64,000 nt of DNA from Rhizobiales bacterium 24-66-13 (GCA_002257205.1 NCHM01000002.1:1-64000); one strand, 5' to 3'. Shown: positions 1 through 8,663, counted from the first letter of the stretch. Program-made: numbers and translations. The notes: generated by a model from the letters alone, not told the origin.

Positions 1-28
1 ATTATCGGACATTTTTATTCTGAGACAA

Positions 29-71
29 GGTGTGCGGTTCAGGCAGATAACGGTAGCTAAAAGCGCACACC
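29..71. repeat. 8-bp inverted repeat upstream of the DUF1403 gene
   Basis: GGTGTGCG at 29-36 and CGCACACC at 64-71 form perfect inverted arms 27 bases apart, ending 17 bases before the DUF1403 start. They could be a protein-binding site or a recombination site. The function is inferred from position only. Confidence 0.35.
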
Positions 72-88
72 GCGGCTAGGCTCCGCGC

Positions 89-1036
89 ATGGATCTTGCG
101 CCGATTCCCGCCTTCGGAGTGCCCTGGACCGTGCCGGTCGTGCCGGGCTGGGCGGTGCCGCGCGGCCCGGTGGCGGACCCGGCCGAGGCCGCCTTCCTCG
201 CCGGTGCGGCGTTGAATTGCTTGGATAATCTGGTCCGTGCGGAGCCGGCGTGGGCCGGCGCGTGGCGGGCCCGGCTGGCCCTCCAGTGCGCCGCCGCGGC
301 CGCCCGTCACGCTGGTCGGTCGGAAGACGAAAACGCGCTGCGCGACGCCTGGGTCCTGCGTCCGCCCCACGGCGATCCCGGCCCCTCCGGACGCCTCTTC
401 GCCGCCTGGCGGCGTCTGACGGAGCGCTCGCCGGGCGTCGACACCGCGGCGCTCCAATCGGTGTGCACGCTGCTCGGCCTCGGCTGGAACGATCGGCTGG
501 CCTTTCTTTCGGACGAGATCGACCAGCAGCTCGCGGCCAGCCGGCCGGCACCGCTCGCCGCGGCGGCGGTCGTCCGGACTGTGGCCGCAGTGCAGCCTAG
601 CGCGGAACTGCTCGGCTGGTGGCTGGCCGACCAGGTGCTGGCCTTGCGGCTGCGCTGGCCGCTGCCGGTGCCGCTGCTGATGGCCGAGGCTGGTGGCCCC
701 CGCCGGGCGGGGAGGAGAGGGGGCCTCTCGCCACAAAGAGACGGTCTCGACGTCACCGTCTGTGTCGCCGTCGCCCGGGGCGCCGCCCGCGCCTGCCGGC
801 TGGCCGCCGAGATCGCCCCGCGCGCCGCCCGCCTCGACGCCGTGGTGCCGAAGCTGCGCGCCAAGGGCGCCGGCGACGCGGTGCGCCGGTTGTTCGGCGA
901 CGACGTCGTCCCCGGCACCTTGCAGACCGCCGCGCTATCGCGCTTCGCGGCGCGCCGGCTGTTCGACCGGCTGGTCACGCTCGGTGCCGTGCGCGAGCTC
1001 TCCGGCCGCTCCAGCTTCAAGCTCTACGGGCTGTGA
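89..1036 (+). CDS. DUF1403 family protein
   Basis: This 315-residue protein is rich in Ala, Arg and Leu and matches the DUF1403 family as I recall it: an N-terminal PAFGVPW motif and a C-terminal RELSGRSSFKLYGL tail. The family has no known biochemical role. It is common on rhizobial plasmids and islands directly upstream of an scpB-like gene, as here, where the next start codon lies one base after this stop. The pairing suggests a role in DNA segregation or element maintenance, but that is inference. No signal peptide or membrane segment is evident. Confidence 0.8.
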   Translation: MDLAPIPAFGVPWTVPVVPGWAVPRGPVADPAEAAFLAGAALNCLDNLVRAEPAWAGAWRARLALQCAAAAARHAGRSEDENALRDAWVLRPPHGDPGPSGRLFAAWRRLTERSPGVDTAALQSVCTLLGLGWNDRLAFLSDEIDQQLAASRPAPLAAAAVVRTVAAVQPSAELLGWWLADQVLALRLRWPLPVPLLMAEAGGPRRAGRRGGLSPQRDGLDVTVCVAVARGAARACRLAAEIAPRAARLDAVVPKLRAKGAGDAVRRLFGDDVVPGTLQTAALSRFAARRLFDRLVTLGAVRELSGRSSFKLYGL

Positions 1037-1037
1037 C

Positions 1038-1739
1038 ATGGCCCGCCGCCCGCGCGCCCCCGAACCCTTCGACACCGAGCTGGCGCACCTGCCGCCGGAG
1101 CTGCGCTGGCGCGAATGGATGGGTCGGGCGGAAGCCGTGATCTTTGCCGCGCCTGCGCCGGTGGCCCGCGAGGCGCTGGCCCGCGTCGTCGGCCGCGATT
1201 GCAGCCTCGACCTGTTGATCGACGACATCCGCGCCGAACTGCGCGGCCGGCCCTATGAGCTGGTGGCGGTCGCCGGCGGCTGGCAGCACCGCACCAAAAA
1301 AGCGTTCGCAGAAGCGATCCAGGTGGCGACCGGGCTGGGCACCGTGGATCCCAAGCCGCTGTCCAAGTCCGAGCAACTGGTGCTGCTGGCCATCGCCTAC
1401 TTCCAGCCGATCACCCGTGGCGAGCTCGGCCAGTTCTTCGGTAAGGAAATTTCCCGCGACACCATCGGCCATCTGCGGGGCCTGGATTTGATCGTCGCGG
1501 GGCCGCGCAGCCCGGTGCCCGGTGCACCCTACACCTATGTCACGACGAAGGGCTTTCTCAGCCACTTTGGCTTCGACACACTGCGCGATCTGCCCGACAT
1601 GGAGGCCTTGGAGGATGCCGGCTTGCTGAGCAAGGAGCGGGCGCTGGCAGGAGATCTCCTGTCCTTCGAGCTCGCGGTCGAAGCCGAGGCGGATGACGCT
1701 ATATTCGACTCTGCCGATGATACGATCGATACGAACTAG
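1038..1739 (+). CDS. scpB: SMC-Scp complex subunit ScpB homologue
   Basis: This 233-residue ScpB-family protein has two winged-helix-like segments. The first covers about residues 20-95 (VAREALARVVGRDCSLDLLI). The second covers about 105-180 (SKSEQLVLLAIAYFQPITRGEL, then a turn and IGHLRGLDLI), which is the typical ScpB order. ScpB dimers bind the kleisin ScpA in the chromosome-condensing SMC complex. Here it is a stand-alone copy behind a DUF1403 gene with no scpA in view, an arrangement typical of accessory replicons. The ATG at 1038 is chosen because it follows the upstream stop by one base, which suggests translational coupling. The acidic tail (residues 215-233) is a common ScpB feature. 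Confidence 0.85.
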   Translation: MARRPRAPEPFDTELAHLPPELRWREWMGRAEAVIFAAPAPVAREALARVVGRDCSLDLLIDDIRAELRGRPYELVAVAGGWQHRTKKAFAEAIQVATGLGTVDPKPLSKSEQLVLLAIAYFQPITRGELGQFFGKEISRDTIGHLRGLDLIVAGPRSPVPGAPYTYVTTKGFLSHFGFDTLRDLPDMEALEDAGLLSKERALAGDLLSFELAVEAEADDAIFDSADDTIDTN

Positions 1740-1776
1740 GTCTTCGGGAAAAATCCGATGAGGAAACTGTCTACTT

Positions 1777-2700
1777 TCACTCCTCAGCAAGGGTGATCGA
1801 TGCGGCCAGAGCTGCGCCGATTGGGCCAGACCGGCGCTCAATCAGATACCGCACCTGGCCGTCACGGGAGTCATCGAACTGTTGGCCAACTTGGCATGTC
1901 AGCAGCAAGTCGGCCGCCCAGGTCTCCAGCCGCCAGTTGCTGGCTGCACCCTCACGATTGATCAGGTCAATCGTAGGGGACTCGCCTTCGCCCAGGCCGG
2001 CGAGCGCCCGATGGACTTGATCGGCATCGAATACGCGGCAGCCAACTACGGGCTGGTCGATCTGGGTTCGACATTGGAGCGGATAGGCGACGGAAAATGG
2101 AAGCTGGTGAGGGTTGTAGAGGAGGTAATAAATCGCCTTCCCGAAATCGGTATTGAACTTGTCTATCGCTGAAATTTGATTGCTCCCAGCATGAATAGCA
2201 CCATAAATGCAAGTGTTATCGAAAGTAAAATTCCGATGCAAAGCGCCGATTGCCTGTGATCCATCCCGGCGGATAAAGGCGTTCATACCGAACAGGAAGC
2301 TGGCCTCATCGTCGTCTTCAATGTCGTTGTTATCAGGATATAGTCGCTTGGACTGTAGAAGGCCGATCTTCTTGGCGATCAGTGTTTCGCGCCGATAGAC
2401 GAACACCAAGACGGCGATGTCGGCAGTTTCCCATCGCCCACGAAAAGGCAGATCCCAATGGGGCGCACCTAACCTCCGCAGTCCGCCAATATTATGTGTA
2501 TCTACCTGCACAATCGCGCCGGAAGGGAGGAGCCTTGGGGCGGTATCAGGGATCAAAGCCTCCACGAAGCCGTCGTCTAGGGACGTCTCCCGCACGTTGG
2601 GAACATTTACCAGCCGCTCGCAGACACTTCGGTTGGCTTCGGCGAAAACGCCGCGAAACCACGCCACTACGTCGTCCGGAATTTGCGGCCAAGCTTCCAT
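1777..2700 (-). CDS. hypothetical protein in a defence-type gene array
   Basis: I do not recognise this soluble protein of about 307 residues. It has no membrane segment, P-loop or obvious catalytic triad. Features visible are an acidic patch (DNNDIEDDDE) in the middle and an Asn/Tyr-rich stretch (YYLLYNPHQLPFSV). The start could be GTG at 2724 or ATG at 2700. Neither has a clear ribosome-binding site, and the ATG is given here. It is the last gene of a leftward series of suspected defence genes and follows another unknown gene by about 70 bases, so the two may form an operon. A role in the island is inferred from location only. Confidence 0.6.
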   Translation of the reverse strand: MEAWPQIPDDVVAWFRGVFAEANRSVCERLVNVPNVRETSLDDGFVEALIPDTAPRLLPSGAIVQVDTHNIGGLRRLGAPHWDLPFRGRWETADIAVLVFVYRRETLIAKKIGLLQSKRLYPDNNDIEDDDEASFLFGMNAFIRRDGSQAIGALHRNFTFDNTCIYGAIHAGSNQISAIDKFNTDFGKAIYYLLYNPHQLPFSVAYPLQCRTQIDQPVVGCRVFDADQVHRALAGLGEGESPTIDLINREGAASNWRLETWAADLLLTCQVGQQFDDSRDGQVRYLIERRSGPIGAALAASITLAEE

Positions 2701-2770
2701 TGCGTGACTATCGCTGGGCGCCACCTCTATGGCAACGCTGCAGTCGGCGGCAGATCTTCATAAAACCGCT

Positions 2771-3307
2771 CTAGCGAAGGCTCCTGACTCCGTCGCGGAT
2801 GTAGCTGGCGTTGCGGCCCAAGCCGCAATCGAGGGCCAGCTTGTAGAACTCGTCGCTGGCGGCGTGCGCGCCAAGCCCGTGTTGGCGCGCAAGCGCCCGG
2901 GCCACCTTGCTAAGGGTCGCCATGTCGCCAGATGTGACCATTCCGCAGTTCTCGACCGCGGTCCGAAATGTCCGCGCCGCGGCCGGAGGCAGGTCCGGAC
3001 CGCAAATGAAGTAGGAAATGTAGGACAGGAAGTTTGGATGGCGGAGAATCTCGCGTCCACTCGTGCCGTTTTGCCGCCACTGATCCTCGCGCGATCTCCC
3101 GCGACCACCCGGATTGAAGTCAGCGTCCGTGAACCACTTCAGTCGATGTGCAGGCAGGGCACCTCTCCCATTCAGCAGGTCGAAAAGCTGCTCCACCAGC
3201 GGCGCGTTCACCTGCCAAGTCTTATGGGAGAGGTGGTCTTGGTCGAACTCGATTTGGTCAAACAGGCCACGCTCGGCTTCGGTCAGCTCAATATCAGGCT
3301 CTCGCAT
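2771..3307 (-). CDS. hypothetical protein
   Basis: This protein of about 178 residues has no function I recognise. The C-terminal half is well ordered and hydrophobic, with a segment HPNFLSYISYFICGPDLP and an Ala-rich helical stretch (KVARALARQHGL) ending in LDCGLGRNASYIRDGVRSLR. The reading frame stays open to a GTG at 3460, but residues upstream of the ATG at 3307 are Pro/Arg-rich and unlike protein, so the ATG is preferred. It lies upstream of the 1777-2700 gene on the same strand and probably shares its transcript. Confidence 0.55.
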   Translation of the reverse strand: MREPDIELTEAERGLFDQIEFDQDHLSHKTWQVNAPLVEQLFDLLNGRGALPAHRLKWFTDADFNPGGRGRSREDQWRQNGTSGREILRHPNFLSYISYFICGPDLPPAAARTFRTAVENCGMVTSGDMATLSKVARALARQHGLGAHAASDEFYKLALDCGLGRNASYIRDGVRSLR

Positions 3308-3514
3308 AAGATTGAGCTTAGCCGGATTCTTCAGCTCTGACACGCTCTCAACCCAGCTTGACCGGCCATGAGGCCTCGGACGAGAAAGTGGCAATGTCGC
3401 CGCCGTTGCAAACGGTCTCGGCGTGAACCGGCCATCGTGCGCGCAGCTTGCATTTGGCACTCCTGCAAGTTCAGGCTCCGAGCCGACGATGGCGCGATGA
3501 AACCCAACACTGCG

Positions 3515-4672
3515 CTAGAAGTCCATGTTGGCGGCGCGCTCCCACTCTCGCGACAGGTGGTCGGCAAATGCCTTCATCTCGTCGACCGACGCCATGCTGC
3601 GAGCGTAGGATCCGTCCTTCGCCATTGTCAAGATCAAGTCGAGCTGGTGCTCCTGGATGTAGAGGCGGGCGGGCTCACGAGGCCCGGACCACACGTGGTC
3701 GACGAACTGGAGTAGCAGATTGATCGCCACCTCGTCGGCATAGCCAGCGCCGACCCCAAACTGGAAGTGCGGGCCGCGCCGCTCGTCGACCATCCGCATC
3801 GGCACTGCCCCCGCTCTTGAATGGAAGGCGAAGGCTTCGCCTTCTTTGCCAAAGGAACCATGGGCGACGAAGTTTCGGACCTGCCGCCGAATGTGGATCA
3901 GCCCGTCGTAGAAGCCTTTGGTCGTCGGCTCGGTGATGTCGAGCGCCGCCTTGAATTTCGTCTCCCACTCGGCCCGAGCGAGCTGCCTGACCTCTTCGCC
4001 GGTGGCGCACCCGCCGAGAAGGATAGCGATCAGGATGAAGACGTGCTCGGTCCAGCTAAAGAAGCTCTCGATCGTCGAGATGGCGTAGTGCTCGGCTTCC
4101 TGCCTCAGTTCGGTAGCAGGGTGACGGATGGTCCAGGAATGGGGGCTGAGGTCAGTCTTGATATATTCGTCCTTGCGCCGTTCGGCCTCTTCGATCTTGG
4201 CGGCGTACAGGGCGGCGAAGAACTCGAACCGTCCGAACAGCGCCGGCGCCCGGTTGATGACGTTCAGCTCGGAGGCTTTGGCCGCTTCCTCGGCGCGCCA
4301 GGTGAAATAGGGCTTGGCCGCCTTGACGGCGCGGGTGATGCGCTTGGCAATCTCAGCTGCGTCAGCCTCGTCTTCGGGAAGCTTGCCGGCAAAAATGCCG
4401 AGCCCGAACTTGCGGTGCTCAACCAGGAAGGCCTTGCCATTGAACTCGACCGGCACCGACCAGGATATCTTCTCGAACTGTCCCAGGTTTCTAAACCCGA
4501 GCAGATCGACCAGCAGGAAGTAGACTAGATGGTAGGGCGGCAAGGTTCGGCTAGCGTCGGTGCGGTGGGCGCCAAACAGCAAGTCCTTGCCGGCCGGAGT
4601 GTTGTTGTCCGCCGCCTTCAGCGGCGCGATCGCCCGCAGCGCCGCCACCCTGACCTTGTCTATATCGACCAT
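3515..4672 (-). CDS. HEPN-like domain protein, partner of Abi-like gene
   Basis: This 385-residue protein has a C-terminal RNFVAH (residues 266-271) that fits the RX4-6H motif of HEPN ribonucleases. A long amphipathic or hydrophobic helix (SFFSWTEHVFILIAILLGG, about 203-221) precedes it, as is usual in HEPN four-helix bundles. The N-terminal 150 residues match nothing I know. A GAGGA ribosome-binding site lies 8 bases before the ATG. It starts four bases after the stop of the Abi-like gene, so the two are almost certainly co-translated. HEPN proteins cut RNA in antiphage and toxin-antitoxin systems. I infer that this one is a second RNase subunit or a neutraliser of its partner; the sequence cannot tell which. 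Confidence 0.65.
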   Translation of the reverse strand: MVDIDKVRVAALRAIAPLKAADNNTPAGKDLLFGAHRTDASRTLPPYHLVYFLLVDLLGFRNLGQFEKISWSVPVEFNGKAFLVEHRKFGLGIFAGKLPEDEADAAEIAKRITRAVKAAKPYFTWRAEEAAKASELNVINRAPALFGRFEFFAALYAAKIEEAERRKDEYIKTDLSPHSWTIRHPATELRQEAEHYAISTIESFFSWTEHVFILIAILLGGCATGEEVRQLARAEWETKFKAALDITEPTTKGFYDGLIHIRRQVRNFVAHGSFGKEGEAFAFHSRAGAVPMRMVDERRGPHFQFGVGAGYADEVAINLLLQFVDHVWSGPREPARLYIQEHQLDLILTMAKDGSYARSMASVDEMKAFADHLSREWERAANMDF

Positions 4673-4676
4673 CCTG

Positions 4677-5333
4677 TCAGTCCTCGGCGATGGCCCTGGC
4701 CAGGATGATGCCTTCGGCCGGGTAGATGGCCTCGAACCGATCCAGAGGCGCGCTCCAGGCGTGAGCGGGCGGGGAGAGCCACTGAGTCAGCTCCCTGAGC
4801 GCCTTATGATGCCGGCGCAGGTCCCAATGCAGGACGGGCTCGTGGTGCGCGATGCGGTTACGTAGCAAACGGATTTGGGTTAGCGGGCGGGAGAAGTCCT
4901 TTCTAGCGAGTCCCTTGCCGTCTCGCGTCGCGATCGCGTGCAGCGTGGAACGCCACAACGGCTCGTAAGCCGGGCTGAACATCGCGGTCCAAAAGCTGAA
5001 GCTCAGCGCAGCCACGATGCGACCGGGGGTGGGCTCCTTGCCGTTGGCCTCCAGCTCGTCGATGGCGTCGGCCACCTGGGCCGCCTGGTGGGAGACCCGC
5101 ATCAAGTCTGTCTGCTCGAACCACCACTCACCATGCATCAGCGCCATTGAACTGTGGATTCGGTTACGGAGGCTGATCTCCAAGGTCTGCAGCGCTATAT
5201 AAAGGGCCTCGGAGACCTGGGTGTTCAGGGTGTAGAGCTCGAGCGCGCGCTCCCGATCGCCGCCCGCCCAAGTGACGTAGCGGCCGAAACGCTCCAGAGA
5301 GAGCGCCGCCTCCATGTCGTCGATCTGCGCCAT
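4677..5333 (-). CDS. Abi-like (Abi_2/AbiF type) HEPN protein
   Basis: This 218-residue protein has the layout of the Abi_2/AbiD/AbiF family. The N-terminal helix carries YIALQTLEISLRNRIH (residues 45-60). The middle contains SFSFWTAMFSPAYEPLW. The C-terminal active-site motif RNRIAHHEP has Arg158 and His163, fitting RX4H. Family members abort phage infection and are predicted or shown HEPN ribonucleases. It is the first gene of a two-gene unit with the HEPN gene at 3515-4672. The 107-base leader upstream contains a strong inverted repeat, notable because some AbiF-type loci carry a structured non-coding RNA there. Length is slightly short for the family but complete at both motifs. Confidence 0.85.
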   Translation of the reverse strand: MAQIDDMEAALSLERFGRYVTWAGGDRERALELYTLNTQVSEALYIALQTLEISLRNRIHSSMALMHGEWWFEQTDLMRVSHQAAQVADAIDELEANGKEPTPGRIVAALSFSFWTAMFSPAYEPLWRSTLHAIATRDGKGLARKDFSRPLTQIRLLRNRIAHHEPVLHWDLRRHHKALRELTQWLSPPAHAWSAPLDRFEAIYPAEGIILARAIAED

Positions 5334-5387
5334 GGATCAGGCGGCCCTTGCGATGGGGTGGGTCTTCATTTATATACACCCTTGGAC

Positions 5388-5425
5388 ACCCCGGTTTCGC
5401 CTCTGTTTCGGCATGCGGCCGGGGT
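5388..5425 (-). ncRNA. candidate structured leader RNA upstream of the Abi-like gene
   Basis: On the minus strand ACCCCGG (5425-5419) pairs with CCGGGGT (5394-5388). The 24-base interior holds a GCATGC palindrome and a possible inner GCC/GGC stem. It sits between the stop of the winged-helix gene and the Abi-like start. It could be a non-coding RNA, an attenuator or a terminator without a T-run. Evidence is base pairing and position only. Confidence 0.3.
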
Positions 5426-5440
5426 AATTTATTTCCAGCC

Positions 5441-5920
5441 TCAGCCGCCGCGCTTTTCTGCGGGCGTTTGGACTCGGCGGCGAGCGGCTTTGCGCTCTTC
5501 CTTCTCCCTGGTGAACTCGGGCTCCAGCTTCTGGAGGCGGGCCACGAGTCCATCGAGGTGGTAGACGTTCGAGTTCCAGTCGCCCGCCGGCGCCCGCCGC
5601 AGCTCGCGACGAACCAGACCCTGCTTCTCCAGCGCCCGGATGTTTGTTTGGATGGTCTTGGGCTTCACCCCCATGCGGATCGCCAACTCGTCCTTGGATG
5701 GAAAGGGCGGACGGCTCAGGTCATGCCAATATTCCAGAAGCTGGACGACAATGTTGAACTGGAGGGGCGACAACCCCAGGCGGCTCTGGGCGCGGATCAG
5801 GATGTTGGGGATGCCGGCGTAGCCGTGACGAGTCACGGCTTTCCCCCAGATGCGCTCGGTGGACGAAGCCTTCTTCGGGGCCTGGGGAAATTCGACGACG
5901 TTTGCAGTGGCTTCAGCCAT
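5441..5920 (-). CDS. winged-helix DNA-binding protein
   Basis: This 159-residue protein has a helix-turn-helix of MarR/GntR-like type at about residues 50-110: LSPLQFNIVVQLLEYWHD, then PSKDELAIRMGVKPKTIQTNIRAL as recognition segment, then GLVRRELRR as wing. The basic C-terminus (EKEERKAARRRVQTPAEKRGG) may also bind nucleic acid. The ATG at 5920 has a good AAGGAG Shine-Dalgarno 7-8 bases upstream. A longer frame from 5941 does not. It resembles helix-turn-helix proteins found near Abi or replication genes in alphaproteobacteria. It could regulate the Abi/HEPN pair downstream or be a small replication-type initiator. Regulation is inferred from adjacency. Confidence 0.75.
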   Translation of the reverse strand: MAEATANVVEFPQAPKKASSTERIWGKAVTRHGYAGIPNILIRAQSRLGLSPLQFNIVVQLLEYWHDLSRPPFPSKDELAIRMGVKPKTIQTNIRALEKQGLVRRELRRAPAGDWNSNVYHLDGLVARLQKLEPEFTREKEERKAARRRVQTPAEKRGG

Positions 5921-5924
5921 GGAT

Positions 5925-6040
5925 GGGCTCCTTCGCGCCATAACCTGAGGCCGCGATTACGCCATGACAATAGGGGTAGGGGGCCGGGGGTGGGGCGCCC
6001 GCAAAGCCACCCGCCTCGAGTTACTTTGGGCTCCTTCGCG
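5925..6040. repeat. 13-bp direct repeat and palindrome in the intergenic region
   Basis: GGGCTCCTTCGCG occurs at 5925-5937 (on the minus strand it supplies the ribosome-binding site of the winged-helix gene) and again at 6028-6040. The second copy is followed directly by the palindrome TAACGTTA (6041-6048). The stretch between is G-rich and non-coding. This may be an operator for the winged-helix protein or a small duplication. Confidence 0.3.
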
Positions 6041-6152
6041 TAACGTTAATTACGTGACGGTGCTTCTGTGGTCGTCAAACGGCCCCAGGTAGGTTATCTG
6101 CCGGCCAGGGGGTGGGGTGCCACTGCGCCATACCTACCAGAGAATATTTTGC

Positions 6153-6842
6153 TCATTCGAGTTGGATACGGCGCAGCACTGCCAGTTTCGCCGGCTCTTG
6201 CCCTCTCGGCACCAGCGCTATGTAGCCGATTGTGACCGGCCAGGGTGTCTTGTTCACCCAATGGTCGTTCGTGAGCTTGGTGCGGCGGTGGGCCACCATC
6301 GGCGTCCAGCCGTCCGCCCGGAGTGTCGTCACCATCTCTTCGAGCGACCGCGCCGTGTTGAGCCGATCCTGGTAGGTCAGCTCGGACTTAATATCGAGAT
6401 AGTCACGCAGAAAATCGAACAGGCTAGCCGCAGTGTCTTGTGTCGCCGGATCCGCCACGTCATGCCCGACGCAGCAGAGCATGTTCAGATCGGTCATGAA
6501 GGCTTCGACCGCGTTCCCTGTTAGCGCGGGCGTTGCGTCCAACTGCATGTAGTCCCGATCGAACTCGGCTTGGTGTCGCTTCAGCCCGGCCTCGGTCAAG
6601 ACCTGCTGCGGCCGGAGTAGGAAATCGAGATCCTGAGCCTCGACCGCGCGCGCAACTGCGCGGAGCGTATCGGCCGAGCCGCCTTGACCATCCTCCAGCC
6701 GTTGGATGGTCCGGCTGCTCACCCCAGCCAGCTCGGCAAGGGTCTCCTGGGTCCAACCCTTGGAGGTCCGCAGTAAGCGGACGATCATAGACAGCTCCTC
6801 CTTCGAAGGGCTGCGGAATTCGTAGTCGGGGGCCTCGGTCAT
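6153..6842 (-). CDS. XRE-family transcriptional regulator
   Basis: This 229-residue protein has an N-terminal helix-turn-helix at about residues 15-55: IVRLLRTSKGWTQETLAELAGV, then SSRTIQRLEDGQ, the classic Cro/C1 pattern. The remaining 170 residues form a long unknown domain with no membrane segment, possibly a ligand-binding or peptidase-like regulatory region. The ATG at 6842 has AGGA 9 bases upstream; an ATG at 6851 is also possible. It stands alone on its strand between the HEPN-zinc-ribbon gene and the winged-helix gene. It may control the defence genes on either side, which is inferred from position. Confidence 0.85.
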   Translation of the reverse strand: MTEAPDYEFRSPSKEELSMIVRLLRTSKGWTQETLAELAGVSSRTIQRLEDGQGGSADTLRAVARAVEAQDLDFLLRPQQVLTEAGLKRHQAEFDRDYMQLDATPALTGNAVEAFMTDLNMLCCVGHDVADPATQDTAASLFDFLRDYLDIKSELTYQDRLNTARSLEEMVTTLRADGWTPMVAHRRTKLTNDHWVNKTPWPVTIGYIALVPRGQEPAKLAVLRRIQLE

Positions 6843-7085
6843 GGCGCTCATCCTGTGTCACCGCGATTCTAGCCACTTGCCGCCCAGACGACACGACAGC
6901 CTCCCGACAACCATCCGACAGCAGTCGTAATTTTGGCGGCAGATGTGTCGCTTGGCAGTTCAATGTAAGAATGCGCTCGTTTTCACACGGTTGGGCATTT
7001 AACTATGAGAACCTTGGCCCTCGGATCCTCACCTCAAGTGCATCCGCGATTTCCTCCGTCTAACTGATGAGGGCGATCCTAGAAG

Positions 7086-8045
7086 TTAATCCGTTTCCTC
7101 GTCGTAGGCATTACCGCAGGTGTGGCAGCGGCCCGACCAATCATCGCCGTTGGCGCCAATCACATTGCCCTTGCAGGTGGTGCATTTGCTTCGCTCGATC
7201 GCAAATGTCCCCCCGCACATAATGCAGGTGACGGCGGCGCCCTTTGAGTCAAGGTAAGCGGTCCCGCATCCAGGCTTCTCCAATCCAGCGTAGCGGGTGT
7301 CGCCCTCATCGACGCAGTGGTGGCAAAGGTAGCGCCTCTTCGATTTCTCCTGTCCAAAGAGCCTCTTAAATTCACCCTTTGTGAAGAACCCAATGTCGAT
7401 AGGCCATTCCTGCAAAACCTCCATGTGAGTAGAGGTGTATTTGCCATCGTGCAGCCACGCACTCCTCGTCTGCGCGGCGAACTCAAGCCTATCGGCGAGC
7501 CAGTTTCTGTTCGGCCAGATGCTGAGATAGAGCGAGACCGCCAGTCGAAGCACTTGGTCGGGGTCAAGCGAAACGCTCGTCTCGCCGAGGTGCGTCATCT
7601 TGTTCCGGAGCGATCTCAAACTCGAGTACTTTTCGATAAAATCATCCGACACATGGCTATCGGTCAGTGTGTTAACGGCACCGGGAAGGTCCACCGCGTC
7701 GAGAGTCCTCAGCTCGGAGAAATCGATCTGCTTGGGATTAGCTGAAAGCTTAATTCCGGTATCCAGAAGTAATAGGAAGGGGCTAATCGCGCAAACCCGC
7801 GCCTTGAGAGCAAGTTCCATCGATTGCTGGATAAGGGCACAGATCGATTGAAGGTCCGATTGGGCCTCGGTAAGATACTCACGCCACTCCTCATGCCACT
7901 TTGCAATCGAAGGCTTTACGTCAAGCGTACCTTCAAACTGAAGTGAGAAATCCAGCCAAATTTCAATGAGCTCGTTCCACGCTCGGAAATAGGTTCGTAA
8001 TGCAACGTTGTTCAGGCTCTCTTGGGTAGGGAGGTTTGTGATCAT
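7086..8045 (-). CDS. HEPN domain protein with C-terminal zinc ribbons
   Basis: In this 319-residue protein the N-terminal helical half ends in RSLRNKMTH, giving Arg147 and His152 of an RX4H HEPN motif. The C-terminal 80 residues contain four CxxC or related knuckles: Cys241/244, Cys274/277, Cys288/291 and Cys307/310, plus Cys260, consistent with two zinc ribbons. HEPN domains are usually RNA-cutting or RNA-binding. The zinc ribbons could guide target binding. It follows the K+ channel gene by about 70 bases on the same strand and probably forms one unit with it and the STAND NTPase. I do not know a characterised protein with this exact layout. Confidence 0.75.
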   Translation of the reverse strand: MITNLPTQESLNNVALRTYFRAWNELIEIWLDFSLQFEGTLDVKPSIAKWHEEWREYLTEAQSDLQSICALIQQSMELALKARVCAISPFLLLLDTGIKLSANPKQIDFSELRTLDAVDLPGAVNTLTDSHVSDDFIEKYSSLRSLRNKMTHLGETSVSLDPDQVLRLAVSLYLSIWPNRNWLADRLEFAAQTRSAWLHDGKYTSTHMEVLQEWPIDIGFFTKGEFKRLFGQEKSKRRYLCHHCVDEGDTRYAGLEKPGCGTAYLDSKGAAVTCIMCGGTFAIERSKCTTCKGNVIGANGDDWSGRCHTCGNAYDEETD

Positions 8046-8114
8046 TGTTATCTCATCGAAGTATGGGCTTTCGGCCGTCGCTGGACAGCAGTTGCTCGCC
8101 GAAATGAGACAGCA

Positions 8115-8663
8115 TTAGCTTTCTTGTGTTGTGGGATCTTTGAATGTGGCAACGACGATTGCGATCAATGCGGTCTGCTGGAATACGCCCAGAATGGATA
8201 AATTCCTTGCCCACCAGCGGCACTCTATCGTTCCAGGCGTGACATCGCCATAGCCGACGGTGCTCCAGGTTATTGTGGCGAAATACACCGACGTGAACAT
8301 GTCGTGGACAGGGGGTGAACCAGGGTAGAAATTGTCGGTAAGTCCAAATTCAGTGAATTTCTCCGCAAATACGAAAATAAAGTATATAAAACTCATAATT
8401 ACATAGGCCGTGATGACGATTCCATCGACTGATGCCAGCCGACCAGGGTGTTTTTTCTTTATTATGTCGATAACGAAGGGGAGTATGAAATATGTCATCG
8501 TTATGCCGACCACTTTTATATAGAACCAATAATTCTCAATAAAATGCGAATTCTCTTTAAATTCATATTTCAACGAAACTGACGAAACTTTCAATAACAT
8601 GAGTACAATGACGATGCAGATGCCGGCGTTAATCAAAAATGACCCCAATTTGTGTGATTTCAT
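8115..8663 (-). CDS. two-pore-helix type potassium channel protein
   Basis: This 182-residue membrane protein carries the K+ selectivity filter TVGYGD at residues 135-140, inside a pore loop (MFTSVYFATITWS before it). Membrane segments are visible at about 7-28, 48-68, 82-101 and 153-173, so the layout is two extra helices, then the standard helix-pore-helix ion channel. The ATG at 8663 has GGGAG 9 bases upstream. The gene is clearly more AT-rich than its neighbours, a sign of recent transfer. No cytoplasmic RCK or cyclic-nucleotide domain is attached. In its setting beside a STAND NTPase it may be a membrane-depolarising effector, or simply a cargo ion channel. Confidence 0.85.
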   Translation of the reverse strand: MKSHKLGSFLINAGICIVIVLMLLKVSSVSLKYEFKENSHFIENYWFYIKVVGITMTYFILPFVIDIIKKKHPGRLASVDGIVITAYVIMSFIYFIFVFAEKFTEFGLTDNFYPGSPPVHDMFTSVYFATITWSTVGYGDVTPGTIECRWWARNLSILGVFQQTALIAIVVATFKDPTTQES

